NCBI RefSeq assembly: GCF_000622145.1
Contig: NZ_KK211403.1
Coordinates: 173,604 to 237,603, forward strand
Direction: 5' to 3'
Origin: Paracoccus yeei ATCC BAA-599
GTDB lineage: Bacteria > Pseudomonadota > Alphaproteobacteria > Rhodobacterales > Rhodobacteraceae
Length of the DNA: 64,000 nucleotides
The notes below the pieces were generated by a model that made no database searches, was not told the DNA's origin, and was given only the letters and a program-made list of their open reading frames with translations. Below, piece by piece: positions 8,932 to 17,377 of this stretch; position 1 is the stretch's first letter; each line of letters starts with the position of its first letter. Position numbers and translations under genes: made by a program.

Positions 8932-11070
8932 ATGGGTCGCGTGGAAAAGGCCGGATTGCGGGTCGATGAAGTGCTTGCGGATTTCATCAATCAAAGGGCG
9001 CTTCCCGCCAGCGGGGTCGAGCCCCGGCGCTTCTGGGAGGGTCTCTCGACGCTGATCCACGACTTCGGCCCCCGCAACCGCGCGCTGCTGGAAAAGCGCG
9101 ACGCGCTGCAGGCCGCGATCGACGGCTGGCACATCACCCGCCGCGGCGAGCCGGCGGATGCGGGCGCCTATCGCGATTTCCTGACCGAGATCGGCTATCT
9201 GGTGCCCGAGGGCGAGGACTTCACCGTCGAGACGCCCGAAACCGATCCCGAATTCGCCAGCATCGCGGGGCCGCAGCTGGTTGTGCCGATCACCAATGCC
9301 CGCTACGCGATCAATGCGGCGAACGCCCGCTGGGGCAGCCTTTACGACGCGCTTTACGGCACCGACGCCATGGGCGACCTGCCGCAGGCCAAGGGCTATG
9401 ACCCCGAACGCGGTGCGCGCGTCATCGCCTGGGCGCGCGACTTCCTGGACGGGGCCGTGCCGCTGGCCGAAGGGTCCTGGGCCGGAATCGACGGGCTTTC
9501 GGTTGCGGACGGCGCGCTGGTCCCGGCGCTGCGCGATCCGGCGAAATTTGCCGGCCACATCGGGGAGGCCGGCAAGCCCAGCGACATCTTCCTGCGCAAC
9601 AACGGGCTGCTGATCCGCGTGGTCATCGACCCCTCGAAACCCGTCGCCCAGCAGGACAAGGCCGGGATCGCCGACCTGGTGATCGAATCCGCCCTGTCCG
9701 CGATCATGGATTGCGAGGATTCCGTCGCCTGCGTCGATGGTGCCGACAAGACGCTCGCCTATGGCAACTGGCTGGGCCTGATGGACGGCACCCTGGCCGA
9801 AGAGGTCGAGAAGAACGGCAAGACCTTCACCCGCCGCCTGAACCCGGACGTGACCTTCACCGCGCCCGATGGCGCCACGGCGACGGCCAAGGGACGGGCC
9901 CTGATGCTGGTGCGCAACGTGGGCCACCTGATGACCACGCCCGCCGTCCTGGACCGCGAGGGCAACGAGGCGTTCGAAGGGCTTCTGGACGCCATGGTCA
10001 CGACGCTCTGCGCCATGCCCGACCTGAAGAAGGACGGGCCGCGCAATTCGGTCACCGGCTCGATCTATGTGGTCAAGCCCAAGATGCACGGTCCCGAGGA
10101 AGTGGCCTTCGCCGTCGAGATCTTCGATTTTGTCGAGGATGTGCTGGGCCTGCCCCGCAACACCGTCAAGCTGGGCATCATGGACGAGGAGCGCCGCACC
10201 AGCGCCAACCTCAAGGAATGCATCCGCGCCGCGAAACACCGCGTGGCCTTCATCAACACGGGCTTCCTGGACCGCACCGGCGACGAATACCACACCTCGA
10301 TGGAGGCGGGCGCGATGCTCGCCAAGGGCGAGATGCGGGGCCAGCCCTGGATTTCCGCCTATGAGGACCGCAACGTCGACATCGGCCTGCGCTGCGGCCT
10401 GGCCGGCAAGGCCCAGATCGGCAAGGGCATGTGGGCGATTCCCGACAAGATGGCCAACATGCTGGCGCAAAAGATCGCCCATCCGATGGCCGGCGCGAAC
10501 ACTGCCTGGGTGCCCAGCCCCACGGCCGCCACGCTGCACGCCACGCATTACCACAAGGTCGACGTCCACGCCCGCCAGGCCGAGATCGAGGCGCTGAAGC
10601 GTCCGGCGCGACTGGAGGACCTGCTGACCATCCCGCTGGCCCAGGGCCGCAACTACAGCGACGAGGAAATCGCCCGCGAACTGGAAAACAACTGCCAGGG
10701 CATCCTGGGCTATGTCGTACGCTGGGTGGACCAGGGGGTCGGCTGCTCGAAGGTGCCGGACATCCACGATGTGGGCCTGATGGAGGACCGTGCGACACTG
10801 CGCATCTCGGCCCAGTCGCTGGCGAACTGGCTGCACCACGGCGTGGTGACGCAAAGCCAGGTCATGGACGCCATGCGCAAGATGGCCGAGGTCGTGGACC
10901 GCCAGAACGCCGGGGATCCCGCCTATCGCCCGATGGCGCCGGGCTATGACGGGGTTGCGTTCCAGGCCGCCTGCGACCTGGTGTTCCTGGGCCGGATGCA
11001 GCCCTCGGGCTATACCGAACCCGTTCTGCACGCCCGCCGCCTGCAGGCTAAGGCCGAGGCGCGGGGCTGA
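8932..11070 (+). CDS. glcB: malate synthase G
   Basis: 712 residues, the long single-chain G isoform. It condenses glyoxylate with acetyl-CoA to malate, and so serves the glyoxylate cycle and glycolate use. The conserved TIM-barrel block GSIYVVKPKMHGPEEV lies at about 376-391, and GIMDEERRTSANL and NTGFLDRTGDE are also present. ATG 8932 is preceded by AAGGAAGGGG; the frame opens 24 codons earlier but without family similarity. The gene has its own upstream region with a palindrome and AT-rich elements, and a GC hairpin follows. The matching glycolate oxidase genes glcDEF are in the same window at 51-55 kb. Confidence 0.96.
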   Translation: MGRVEKAGLRVDEVLADFINQRALPASGVEPRRFWEGLSTLIHDFGPRNRALLEKRDALQAAIDGWHITRRGEPADAGAYRDFLTEIGYLVPEGEDFTVETPETDPEFASIAGPQLVVPITNARYAINAANARWGSLYDALYGTDAMGDLPQAKGYDPERGARVIAWARDFLDGAVPLAEGSWAGIDGLSVADGALVPALRDPAKFAGHIGEAGKPSDIFLRNNGLLIRVVIDPSKPVAQQDKAGIADLVIESALSAIMDCEDSVACVDGADKTLAYGNWLGLMDGTLAEEVEKNGKTFTRRLNPDVTFTAPDGATATAKGRALMLVRNVGHLMTTPAVLDREGNEAFEGLLDAMVTTLCAMPDLKKDGPRNSVTGSIYVVKPKMHGPEEVAFAVEIFDFVEDVLGLPRNTVKLGIMDEERRTSANLKECIRAAKHRVAFINTGFLDRTGDEYHTSMEAGAMLAKGEMRGQPWISAYEDRNVDIGLRCGLAGKAQIGKGMWAIPDKMANMLAQKIAHPMAGANTAWVPSPTAATLHATHYHKVDVHARQAEIEALKRPARLEDLLTIPLAQGRNYSDEEIARELENNCQGILGYVVRWVDQGVGCSKVPDIHDVGLMEDRATLRISAQSLANWLHHGVVTQSQVMDAMRKMAEVVDRQNAGDPAYRPMAPGYDGVAFQAACDLVFLGRMQPSGYTEPVLHARRLQAKAEARG

Positions 11071-11076
11071 ACCCGG

Positions 11077-11108
11077 CGCGCCCCGCCCGCGCCATGCCGC
11101 GGGGCGCG
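11077..11108. terminator. GC hairpin between glcB and prfA
   Basis: Perfect 10-bp inverted repeat (CGCGCCCCGC at 11077-11086, GCGGGGCGCG at 11099-11108) 6 bases after the glcB stop. There is no T-tract, so it may be a weak or factor-assisted terminator or an mRNA 3' stabiliser. Confidence 0.5.
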
Positions 11109-11156
11109 ATACCGTTCCGGCTTGCGGGTTGCCGGCTTCGCGGCTAATTCCCACCC

Positions 11157-12212
11157 ATGCTTCCCGCCGAACGCCTGTCCCAGATCACCCAGCGCTTCGA
11201 GTTTCTCGAAGCGCGCCTGAACGCCGGTCCCTCGGCCGACGAAATCGCCCGGATCAGCCGCGAATATGCCGAACTGAAGCCCGTCGTCGCCCAGATCGCC
11301 GAGTGGCGCGCGGCGCAGGACGGCATCCGCGAGGCGCAGGCCATGCTGGCCGATGCCGAGATGCGCGAGCTGGCCGAGGACGAGTTGTCGCGCCTGCGCG
11401 GCCTGCTGCCCGACCTGGAGCAGCGGCTGCGCATTGCCCTGCTGCCGCGCGACGCGGCCGACGCCCGGCCCGCGATCCTGGAGATCCGCCCCGGCACCGG
11501 CGGGGGCGAGGCCGCGCTGTTCGCGGGCGATCTGCTGACCATGTATCGCCGCTATGCGGAATCGCAGGGCTGGACCTTTCAGCTGCTGGAGCTGTCAGAA
11601 TCCGAACTGGGCGGCGTGCGCGAGGCCGTCGCGCGGATCGAGGGCGAGGGCGTCTTTGCCCGGCTGAAATACGAATCCGGCGTGCACCGGGTCCAGCGCG
11701 TGCCGGAGACCGAATCCGGCGGCCGCATCCACACCAGCGCCGCGACCGTCGCCGTCCTGCCCGAGGCGGCCGAGGTCGATATCCACATCCCCGCAGGCGA
11801 CATCCGCATCGACACCATGCGCGCCAGCGGCGCGGGCGGGCAGCATGTCAACACGACAGATTCGGCGGTGCGCATCACCCACCTGCCGACCGGGATCGTC
11901 GTGACCAGCAGCGAAAAGTCCCAGCACCAGAACCGCGCCAACGCCATGGCCGTGTTGCGCGCTCGGCTTTACGATCAGGAGCGGAGCCGCGCCGATGCCG
12001 AACGCGCTGCCGACCGCAAGTCCCAGGTCGGCTCGGGCGACCGATCGGAACGCATCCGCACCTACAACTTTCCGCAGGGCCGGATGACCGATCACCGCAT
12101 CGGGTTGACGCTTTATGCGCTGGACCGGATCATGGCGGGCGACCTGACCGAAATCACGGACGCGCTGATCGCCCATGACCAGGCCGCCCGGCTGGCCATG
12201 CAGGAGGGCTGA
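11157..12212 (+). CDS. prfA: peptide chain release factor 1
   Basis: 351 residues. It recognises UAA and UAG in the ribosomal A site and triggers peptide release. The catalytic GGQ is at residues 227-229 (ASGAGGQHVNTTDSAV). The class I release factor domains are in normal order: N-terminal helical domain, codon-recognition domain, GGQ domain, and C-terminal SERIRTYNFPQGR block. Its stop overlaps the start of prmC by one base (TGATG), and PrmC methylates this very glutamine, so the pair is functionally and translationally coupled. Confidence 0.97.
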   Translation: MLPAERLSQITQRFEFLEARLNAGPSADEIARISREYAELKPVVAQIAEWRAAQDGIREAQAMLADAEMRELAEDELSRLRGLLPDLEQRLRIALLPRDAADARPAILEIRPGTGGGEAALFAGDLLTMYRRYAESQGWTFQLLELSESELGGVREAVARIEGEGVFARLKYESGVHRVQRVPETESGGRIHTSAATVAVLPEAAEVDIHIPAGDIRIDTMRASGAGGQHVNTTDSAVRITHLPTGIVVTSSEKSQHQNRANAMAVLRARLYDQERSRADAERAADRKSQVGSGDRSERIRTYNFPQGRMTDHRIGLTLYALDRIMAGDLTEITDALIAHDQAARLAMQEG

Positions 12213-13042
12213 TGCCCACCGGGCACGAGATGCTGCGCGCCGCCGTTCCGGTGTTGCAGGCCGCCGGCGTACCGGAGCCGGAACGCGACGCCCGGCTGTT
12301 GCTGCAACACGCCCTTGCCGTGCCCCGGCATCGCCTGCGCGAGGCGCTTGACCTGCCGCTGCCCGATGCGGCGGAGGCCGTCTTTCGCGCGGCCATCGCG
12401 GCTCGGGCCGCGCGCCAGCCCGTCAGCCAGATCATCGGCCGCCGCGCCTTCTGGAAACACGAATTCCGCGTGACCCGGGACACCCTGGACCCGCGACCTG
12501 AAACCGAAACCCTGGTCGCCGCCGCCATAGAGGAGCCCTTCGGCACGGTGCTGGATCTGGGCACCGGGACGGGGGCGATCCTGATCTCGGTCCTGGCCGA
12601 GCGGCCGGGCGCCAGGGGAACGGGCGCCGACATTTCGGTCGCGGCGCTTGAAGTGGCGCGTGAAAATGCTGAAATGTCAGGCGTCTGCGCGGATTTCCTC
12701 CGGTCAGACTGGTTCTCGGCCGTCGTCGGTCGGTATGATCTGATCGTGTCGAATCCCCCCTATATCGCGCAGGCCGAGATGGCCGATCTGTCGCCCGAGG
12801 TGCGCGACTGGGAACCGGCGGGCGCGCTGACCGATGGGGCGGACGGGCTTTCGGCCTATCGTGCCATCGTGGCGGGCGCCCCGGCCCATATGACCCCCGG
12901 CGCCCGGCTGATGGTCGAGATCGGCCCGACCCAGGGTGCCGCCGTATCCGCGCTGATGCAGGCGGCCGGGCTCGTGCAGGTGACGCTGCGTCAGGACCTG
13001 GATGGCCGCGACCGCGTGGTTTCGGGCCGCAAACCGCGCTGA
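12212..13042 (+). CDS. prmC: release factor glutamine N5-methyltransferase
   Basis: 276 residues. It methylates the glutamine of the GGQ motif in RF1 and RF2 with S-adenosylmethionine. The SAM-binding motif LDLGTGTGAIL lies near residue 112-122, and the catalytic NPPY, which holds the target amide, is at residues 181-184. The N-terminal helical domain is the substrate-recognition part. The start codon shares its A with the prfA stop. Confidence 0.96.
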   Translation: MPTGHEMLRAAVPVLQAAGVPEPERDARLLLQHALAVPRHRLREALDLPLPDAAEAVFRAAIAARAARQPVSQIIGRRAFWKHEFRVTRDTLDPRPETETLVAAAIEEPFGTVLDLGTGTGAILISVLAERPGARGTGADISVAALEVARENAEMSGVCADFLRSDWFSAVVGRYDLIVSNPPYIAQAEMADLSPEVRDWEPAGALTDGADGLSAYRAIVAGAPAHMTPGARLMVEIGPTQGAAVSALMQAAGLVQVTLRQDLDGRDRVVSGRKPR

Positions 13043-13283
13043 TCCGCCGACCGGGGGCAGATTCCGGGGAAAAATCGAAAAAAGCGCTTGTCAGCCCGGT
13101 CTGGGGATGCTTAGTGAACGGTGTGACGGGGGCGTAGCCGCCCACGCACGGGTCAGTTGCCCTCAGCCTTCATCGGTCAAATGGGATATCGGGCTTAGCT
13201 CCGCTTCTGAACTGGCACCTGCTGCACGATATGACCCCAACCAGAGCCGGCCTGTAGCCGTGCCACCAATTGACAATAAGCTG

Positions 13284-14144
13284 ATGAGATCATCCAAATC
13301 CCGTTCGCGTAACAAGTCGAACCGCCAACGCACGCTTGGGAACGTGGTCAACCGCGTTTTCGACTCTTCGGGTCCCGAGGGCAAGGTTCGCGGCACGCCC
13401 CAGCAGATCATTGAAAAGTACCTGACGCTGGCGCGCGATGCCCAGCTGTCGAACGACCGGGTTGCCGAGCAGAGCTTCCTTCAGCACGCCGAACACTATA
13501 CCCGGATGCTGGGCGAGGCGCAGCGCGAGCAGGCCGAGCGCCAAGGCCACCAGAACGGCCAGCCGCGCGACGAGGATCGCGACGACGGCCATCAGGGTGA
13601 GTCCGGCCAGTCGTGGAGCGGCCAGAACGGCCACCGTGCCGAACGCGCCGACGACAATCGCGGCGACCGGGGCGAAAACCGCCAGGAGGGCCGGGGCGAA
13701 AACCGCCGCGAGCAGCGCCGCGACGACCGCCGGGACGATCGGCGCGACAGCAATCGCGAGGCGCGGGAACAGCGTGAGCCGCGCGAGGACCGCCAGCCCG
13801 CCCGCGCCGAGCGCCAACCCGAGCCGCAGCCGGAACTGGGCCTGCCTCCGGTGATCGCCACCGAAGAGGCGGCCGGTCCGGTCGATACGCCGGAATCCAC
13901 CGCGCGTCCCGAACCGGCCCCCGAAGCCGCACCCGCGCCCGTCGAGCCGCAACCGGCCGAGCCGCAGCCTGCTGCACCCGCCGCCAAGGAGACGGCCGAG
14001 GCTGCCCCGGCCGAGGAAGCGCCCGCCCCGCGTCGCCGCACGCGCAGCACCACGGCGGCAGCGCCCGGCGCGGCGCCCCGCACGCGGCGCAAGCCTGCTG
14101 CCTCGGCCGAAAAGCCTGCGGCGGAAAAAGCCTCGGGCGAATAA
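13284..14144 (+). CDS. DUF4167 domain protein (RNA-binding-like, low-complexity tail)
   Basis: 286 residues. The N-terminal 85 residues (RSRSRNKSNRQRTLGNVVNRVFDSSGP..KVRGTPQQIIEKYLTLARDAQ) match the DUF4167 domain, widespread in Alphaproteobacteria and usually near prmC, as here. Residues 86-180 are a strongly charged Arg/Asp/Glu/Asn/Gln region with RDDRRDDRRD-like repeats, followed by a Pro/Ala/Glu tail rich in PAPEAAPAP-type units. The basic start and disordered body suggest an RNA- or polyanion-associated protein; this is inference. I take ATG 13284 because the domain starts there; the open frame before it (from 13002) has no family similarity. The 241 bases before it probably carry its own promoter. 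Confidence 0.8.
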   Translation: MRSSKSRSRNKSNRQRTLGNVVNRVFDSSGPEGKVRGTPQQIIEKYLTLARDAQLSNDRVAEQSFLQHAEHYTRMLGEAQREQAERQGHQNGQPRDEDRDDGHQGESGQSWSGQNGHRAERADDNRGDRGENRQEGRGENRREQRRDDRRDDRRDSNREAREQREPREDRQPARAERQPEPQPELGLPPVIATEEAAGPVDTPESTARPEPAPEAAPAPVEPQPAEPQPAAPAAKETAEAAPAEEAPAPRRRTRSTTAAAPGAAPRTRRKPAASAEKPAAEKASGE

Positions 14145-14147
14145 GGA

Positions 14148-14996
14148 TCAGCGCGGCGCGGCGGCCAACAGCCGCGCCAGCGCGCAGAACTGTTCCAGCC
14201 CGATCTCCTCGGCCCGCGCGGTGGGGGCAATCCCCGCCTCGACCAGCAAGTCCTCGATCGCCGGATGCAGCCCTTTCAGCGAGGCGCGCAGCATCTTGCG
14301 CCGCTGGTTGAAGCCCGCCGCCACCACCCGGTTCAGCACCGCCGCATCGGCGGGATAGCGCGGCTCGGGCAGCGCGGTCAGATGCACGACCGAGGAATGG
14401 ATCTTGGGCGCGGGCACGAAGGCCTCGGGTGGCAGGGTCATCACGATTTTCGCGTCGCTGCGCCATTGCGCCAGGACCGCCAGCCGGCCATAGGCCTTGC
14501 CGCCGGGCCGGGCCACGATGCGCTCGGCCACTTCCTTCTGGAACATCAGCGTCAGAGATTCCCAGAACGGCGGCCATTGCGGCGGCGTCAGCCAGCGGAT
14601 CAGCAACTCGGTGCCGACATTGTAGGGCAGGTTGGCGCAAATGCGGATCGGCGGCGTCAGATGCGCCAGCGGGTCGATTTCCAGCGCGTCGCCGTGGATC
14701 ACCTCCAGCCGGCCCGGATAGGCTTCGGCGATCTCGGCCAGTGCGGGCAGGGCGCGGTCGTCCTTTTCGATGGCGAGCACCCGGCGCGCGCCCTCGGCCA
14801 GCAACCCCCGGGTCAGGCCGCCGGGGCCGGGGCCGACCTCGATCACATCGCAGCCGGTCAGGTCGCCGGCGGCGCGGGCGATCTTGGCGGTCAGGTTCAG
14901 GTCCAGCAGGAAATTCTGGCCCAACTGCTTTTTCGCCCGCAAGTCGTGGCGCGCGATGACCTCGCGCAGCGGCGGCAGCCCGTCGATCGCGCTCAT
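14148..14996 (-). CDS. rsmA: 16S rRNA (adenine1518-N6/adenine1519-N6)-dimethyltransferase
   Basis: 282 residues. It dimethylates two adenines in the 3' hairpin of 16S rRNA late in small-subunit assembly; loss gives kasugamycin resistance. The N-terminal KKQLGQNFLLD, the SAM loop EVGPGPGGLTRGLL and the catalytic NLPYNVGT are all present. It is the last gene of the lptF-to-rsmA operon and overlaps pdxA by 4 bases (ATGA). It converges with the DUF4167 gene, 3 bases away. Confidence 0.96.
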   Translation of the reverse strand: MSAIDGLPPLREVIARHDLRAKKQLGQNFLLDLNLTAKIARAAGDLTGCDVIEVGPGPGGLTRGLLAEGARRVLAIEKDDRALPALAEIAEAYPGRLEVIHGDALEIDPLAHLTPPIRICANLPYNVGTELLIRWLTPPQWPPFWESLTLMFQKEVAERIVARPGGKAYGRLAVLAQWRSDAKIVMTLPPEAFVPAPKIHSSVVHLTALPEPRYPADAAVLNRVVAAGFNQRRKMLRASLKGLHPAIEDLLVEAGIAPTARAEEIGLEQFCALARLLAAAPR

Positions 14997-15967
14997 GCCT
15001 GCCGCCGCCCGGCCATGTCCCAGGCCATGCGCAGCGCGGCGATGACGCTGCCGGCCTCGGCCAGGCCTTTTCCTGCGATGTCAAAGGCGGTGCCGTGATC
15101 GGGCGATGTGCGCACGAACGGCAGGCCCAGCGTCACGTTCACCCCGCCGGCGAAATCCAGCGTCTTGATCGGAATCAGCGCCTGGTCGTGATAGGCGCAA
15201 AGCGCCGCGTCGTAGCGCGCCCGTGCCGGGGCATGGAACATCGTGTCGGCCGGCAGCGGCCCGGCCAGGTCAAGCCCTTCGGCGCGCAGGCGCGCGATCA
15301 GGGGGGCGATCCAGGCCATCTCCTCGGTCCCCATGACCCCGTTTTCGCCCGCATGGGGGTTCAGCCCGGCCACTGCCAGGCGGGGCATGTCGATGCCGAA
15401 GTCCCGGCGTAAGGCAGCGTCGGTAATGCGCACCGCCTGTTCCAGCACCTCGGGGGTCAGGGCGCGTGGCACCTCGGACAGGGGAATGTGGATCGTCACC
15501 GGCACCACCCGGCAGGGCGGCTCGACGGCGGTCGAGGCCAGCATCATGACCACGGGCACATCCCCAGCCAGATGGGCCAGATATTCGGTATGGCCGGGAA
15601 AGGCGAATGCCGCCCCGTGCTTCAGCGCCTCCTTGCTGATCGGCAGGGTGCAGATGCCGCCCGCCTCGCCCCGCATCGCCAGATCGACGGCGCGGGCGAT
15701 GACCGCGACGACGCCCGCCGCATTGGCCGGCTCGGGGCGACCCGGCACGGCCGGCCCGGCGAAATCATGGCGCAGGACGGGCAGGACACCCGCCGCGACC
15801 GGCTCGCGCAGATCGTGGACCTCGGCCCAGGCGGTTCCGGCGGGCAGATGGCGCGGATCGCCCAGAAAGACAAAGGGCACGCCGGCGGCAAGGGCCTTGG
15901 GCGCAAGCTCGGGTCCGACGCCGGCCGGTTCGCCGCAGGTCAGGATGATGGGGCGCGGCTTTTGCAT
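14993..15967 (-). CDS. pdxA: 4-hydroxythreonine-4-phosphate dehydrogenase
   Basis: 324 residues. It oxidises 4-phosphohydroxythreonine in the DXP-dependent pyridoxal phosphate pathway; metal-dependent, NAD(P)-linked. The ILTCGEPAGVGPE N-terminus, FPGHTEYLA, and YHDQALIPIK near the C-terminus (metal-binding histidines) are typical. The chosen ATG (15967) starts the family match; the frame is open 22 codons further up. The gene sits between surA and rsmA, the same order as in E. coli. Confidence 0.95.
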   Translation of the reverse strand: MQKPRPIILTCGEPAGVGPELAPKALAAGVPFVFLGDPRHLPAGTAWAEVHDLREPVAAGVLPVLRHDFAGPAVPGRPEPANAAGVVAVIARAVDLAMRGEAGGICTLPISKEALKHGAAFAFPGHTEYLAHLAGDVPVVMMLASTAVEPPCRVVPVTIHIPLSEVPRALTPEVLEQAVRITDAALRRDFGIDMPRLAVAGLNPHAGENGVMGTEEMAWIAPLIARLRAEGLDLAGPLPADTMFHAPARARYDAALCAYHDQALIPIKTLDFAGGVNVTLGLPFVRTSPDHGTAFDIAGKGLAEAGSVIAALRMAWDMAGRRQA

Positions 15968-16060
15968 GGGTTCCTGTCCAGATGTCCCGGGTCGTCCATG
16001 GGCGCTGCCATCGGTCCAGAGGCCAATCGACAACGGGAAAGGCTTCGGTCCGGCCTTGCC

Positions 16061-17347
16061 TCAGGGCCGGCGGATGATCGCATTGGCGCGCAGTTCCGCC
16101 AGATGGCTTTCCGCGGCCTGCCCGACCTTGCGGTTGAAGATCTGGTTGCGCACCTCTTCCCGCGCGGGCAGGGCCGCCGGGTCGGGCTGGGCCGGTTCCT
16201 CGCCCGGCGCGGTCGCGACCGGACGGGGCGGGGCATTGGCCAGCAGGGCCGGCGTGCGCTTGCACAGCATCAGCAGGGTGACGGCGGCTCCGCCCTCGGT
16301 GATGAGGGTGGATTCGTTGTCGTCCAGCACCGCCAGCCGGATCGCGTCGCCGGTCGGGATCTGGCCCTGCGGCAGGCTCTGGCGCTGGATCTGTTCCGGC
16401 GGCAGGCCGCGGGCGTGGACGAACAGGTCCGCGCAGGTATCCGACAGAGCGGCGATGCGCGCGGCATCCTGCCGGTTGGCAAGGCGGAAACGGACATAGT
16501 CCAGAATCTGCTCCTCGGCCCCCGGACGCAGGGTGCCCTGGGTGCCGCGCAGATAGAACAGGACGACCGCGCCCGGAACCTGCAGGGGCTGGCTGACCTG
16601 GCCGGGCTGCATCTGCAGCAGGATCGGGCGCAGCGCTGGGGGCAGGTTTGCCAAGGGCGTCGTGGGCAGGCGGCCGCCGCGCTCGGCCGAAGGGGTTGCC
16701 GAATACTGCTGCGCGAAGCGGGCGAAATCCGCCTCGCTGCGGGTCTGGGCCACGATGCGTTCGGCCAGCGCGTTGGCCTGCGCCTCTTGTCCCGCGGGGG
16801 CGGGGATGATCAGTTCCGACAGCGACACGCCGGTGACCTGGGGCGTGGCGATGATGCGGCCCATTTCGCGGTCGACCTCGGCGTCGGTGACGCGCACCAG
16901 GCCGATCAGGTGCTGGCGCACGAATTCCCGCCACAGGATCCCCGAGACGATGAAATCGTGGAACGTCTGCCGGTCGATCCCGTTCTGCGCCAGCACCTGC
17001 ACGAACTGGTCGGTGCTCAGGTTGCCGCGCGCCGCGAATTCCTCGAGCCCGGCGTTGATCTGGTCGTCCGACACGTCGATGCCGGCCTGTTTGGCGGCGA
17101 ATGTCCGCAGCCGGTCATCGATCAGCGCCTTTTCCGCGGCCGCCGCGTCGACGTCGGGCGCGCGCAGGAACTGCATGAAGCGGACGCGCTGGTCCACCTC
17201 GTACCGGGTCACGGCCGAATCGTTCACAAAGACCACCGGCCGGAACAGATCGGCCTGCGCCAGCGCCGGAAGCGTGCCCGGACCCGGCACGAACCCCGTG
17301 CCCGCCAGAATCGCGGCCATGGCCGCCCCCAGGAAAATTCGCCGCAT
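16061..17347 (-). CDS. surA: SurA-like periplasmic peptidyl-prolyl isomerase/chaperone
   Basis: 428 residues with a cleavable signal peptide (cut near ALAQA, residue 31). The N-terminal SurA_N chaperone helices include FVNDSAVTRYEVDQR and a long helical region up to about 165. One parvulin-like domain (about 170-270) carries ELIIPA..ADFARFAQQYSATPSAERGGRLPTTPL. SurA escorts unfolded outer-membrane proteins, notably LptD, across the periplasm. The gene directly follows lptD (30 bases), which matches this role. Parvulin catalytic residues are only partly kept, so chaperone function is the safer reading. Confidence 0.88.
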   Translation of the reverse strand: MRRIFLGAAMAAILAGTGFVPGPGTLPALAQADLFRPVVFVNDSAVTRYEVDQRVRFMQFLRAPDVDAAAAEKALIDDRLRTFAAKQAGIDVSDDQINAGLEEFAARGNLSTDQFVQVLAQNGIDRQTFHDFIVSGILWREFVRQHLIGLVRVTDAEVDREMGRIIATPQVTGVSLSELIIPAPAGQEAQANALAERIVAQTRSEADFARFAQQYSATPSAERGGRLPTTPLANLPPALRPILLQMQPGQVSQPLQVPGAVVLFYLRGTQGTLRPGAEEQILDYVRFRLANRQDAARIAALSDTCADLFVHARGLPPEQIQRQSLPQGQIPTGDAIRLAVLDDNESTLITEGGAAVTLLMLCKRTPALLANAPPRPVATAPGEEPAQPDPAALPAREEVRNQIFNRKVGQAAESHLAELRANAIIRRP

Positions 17348-17377
17348 CAGCTCCCTCGCCGCTTGTTTGGCCGGACC

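Noticed and set aside
8914..11154. 746-codon minus-strand frame opposite glcB
   Set aside because: Antisense to an intact malate synthase; His/Gln/Gly-rich translation without a domain.
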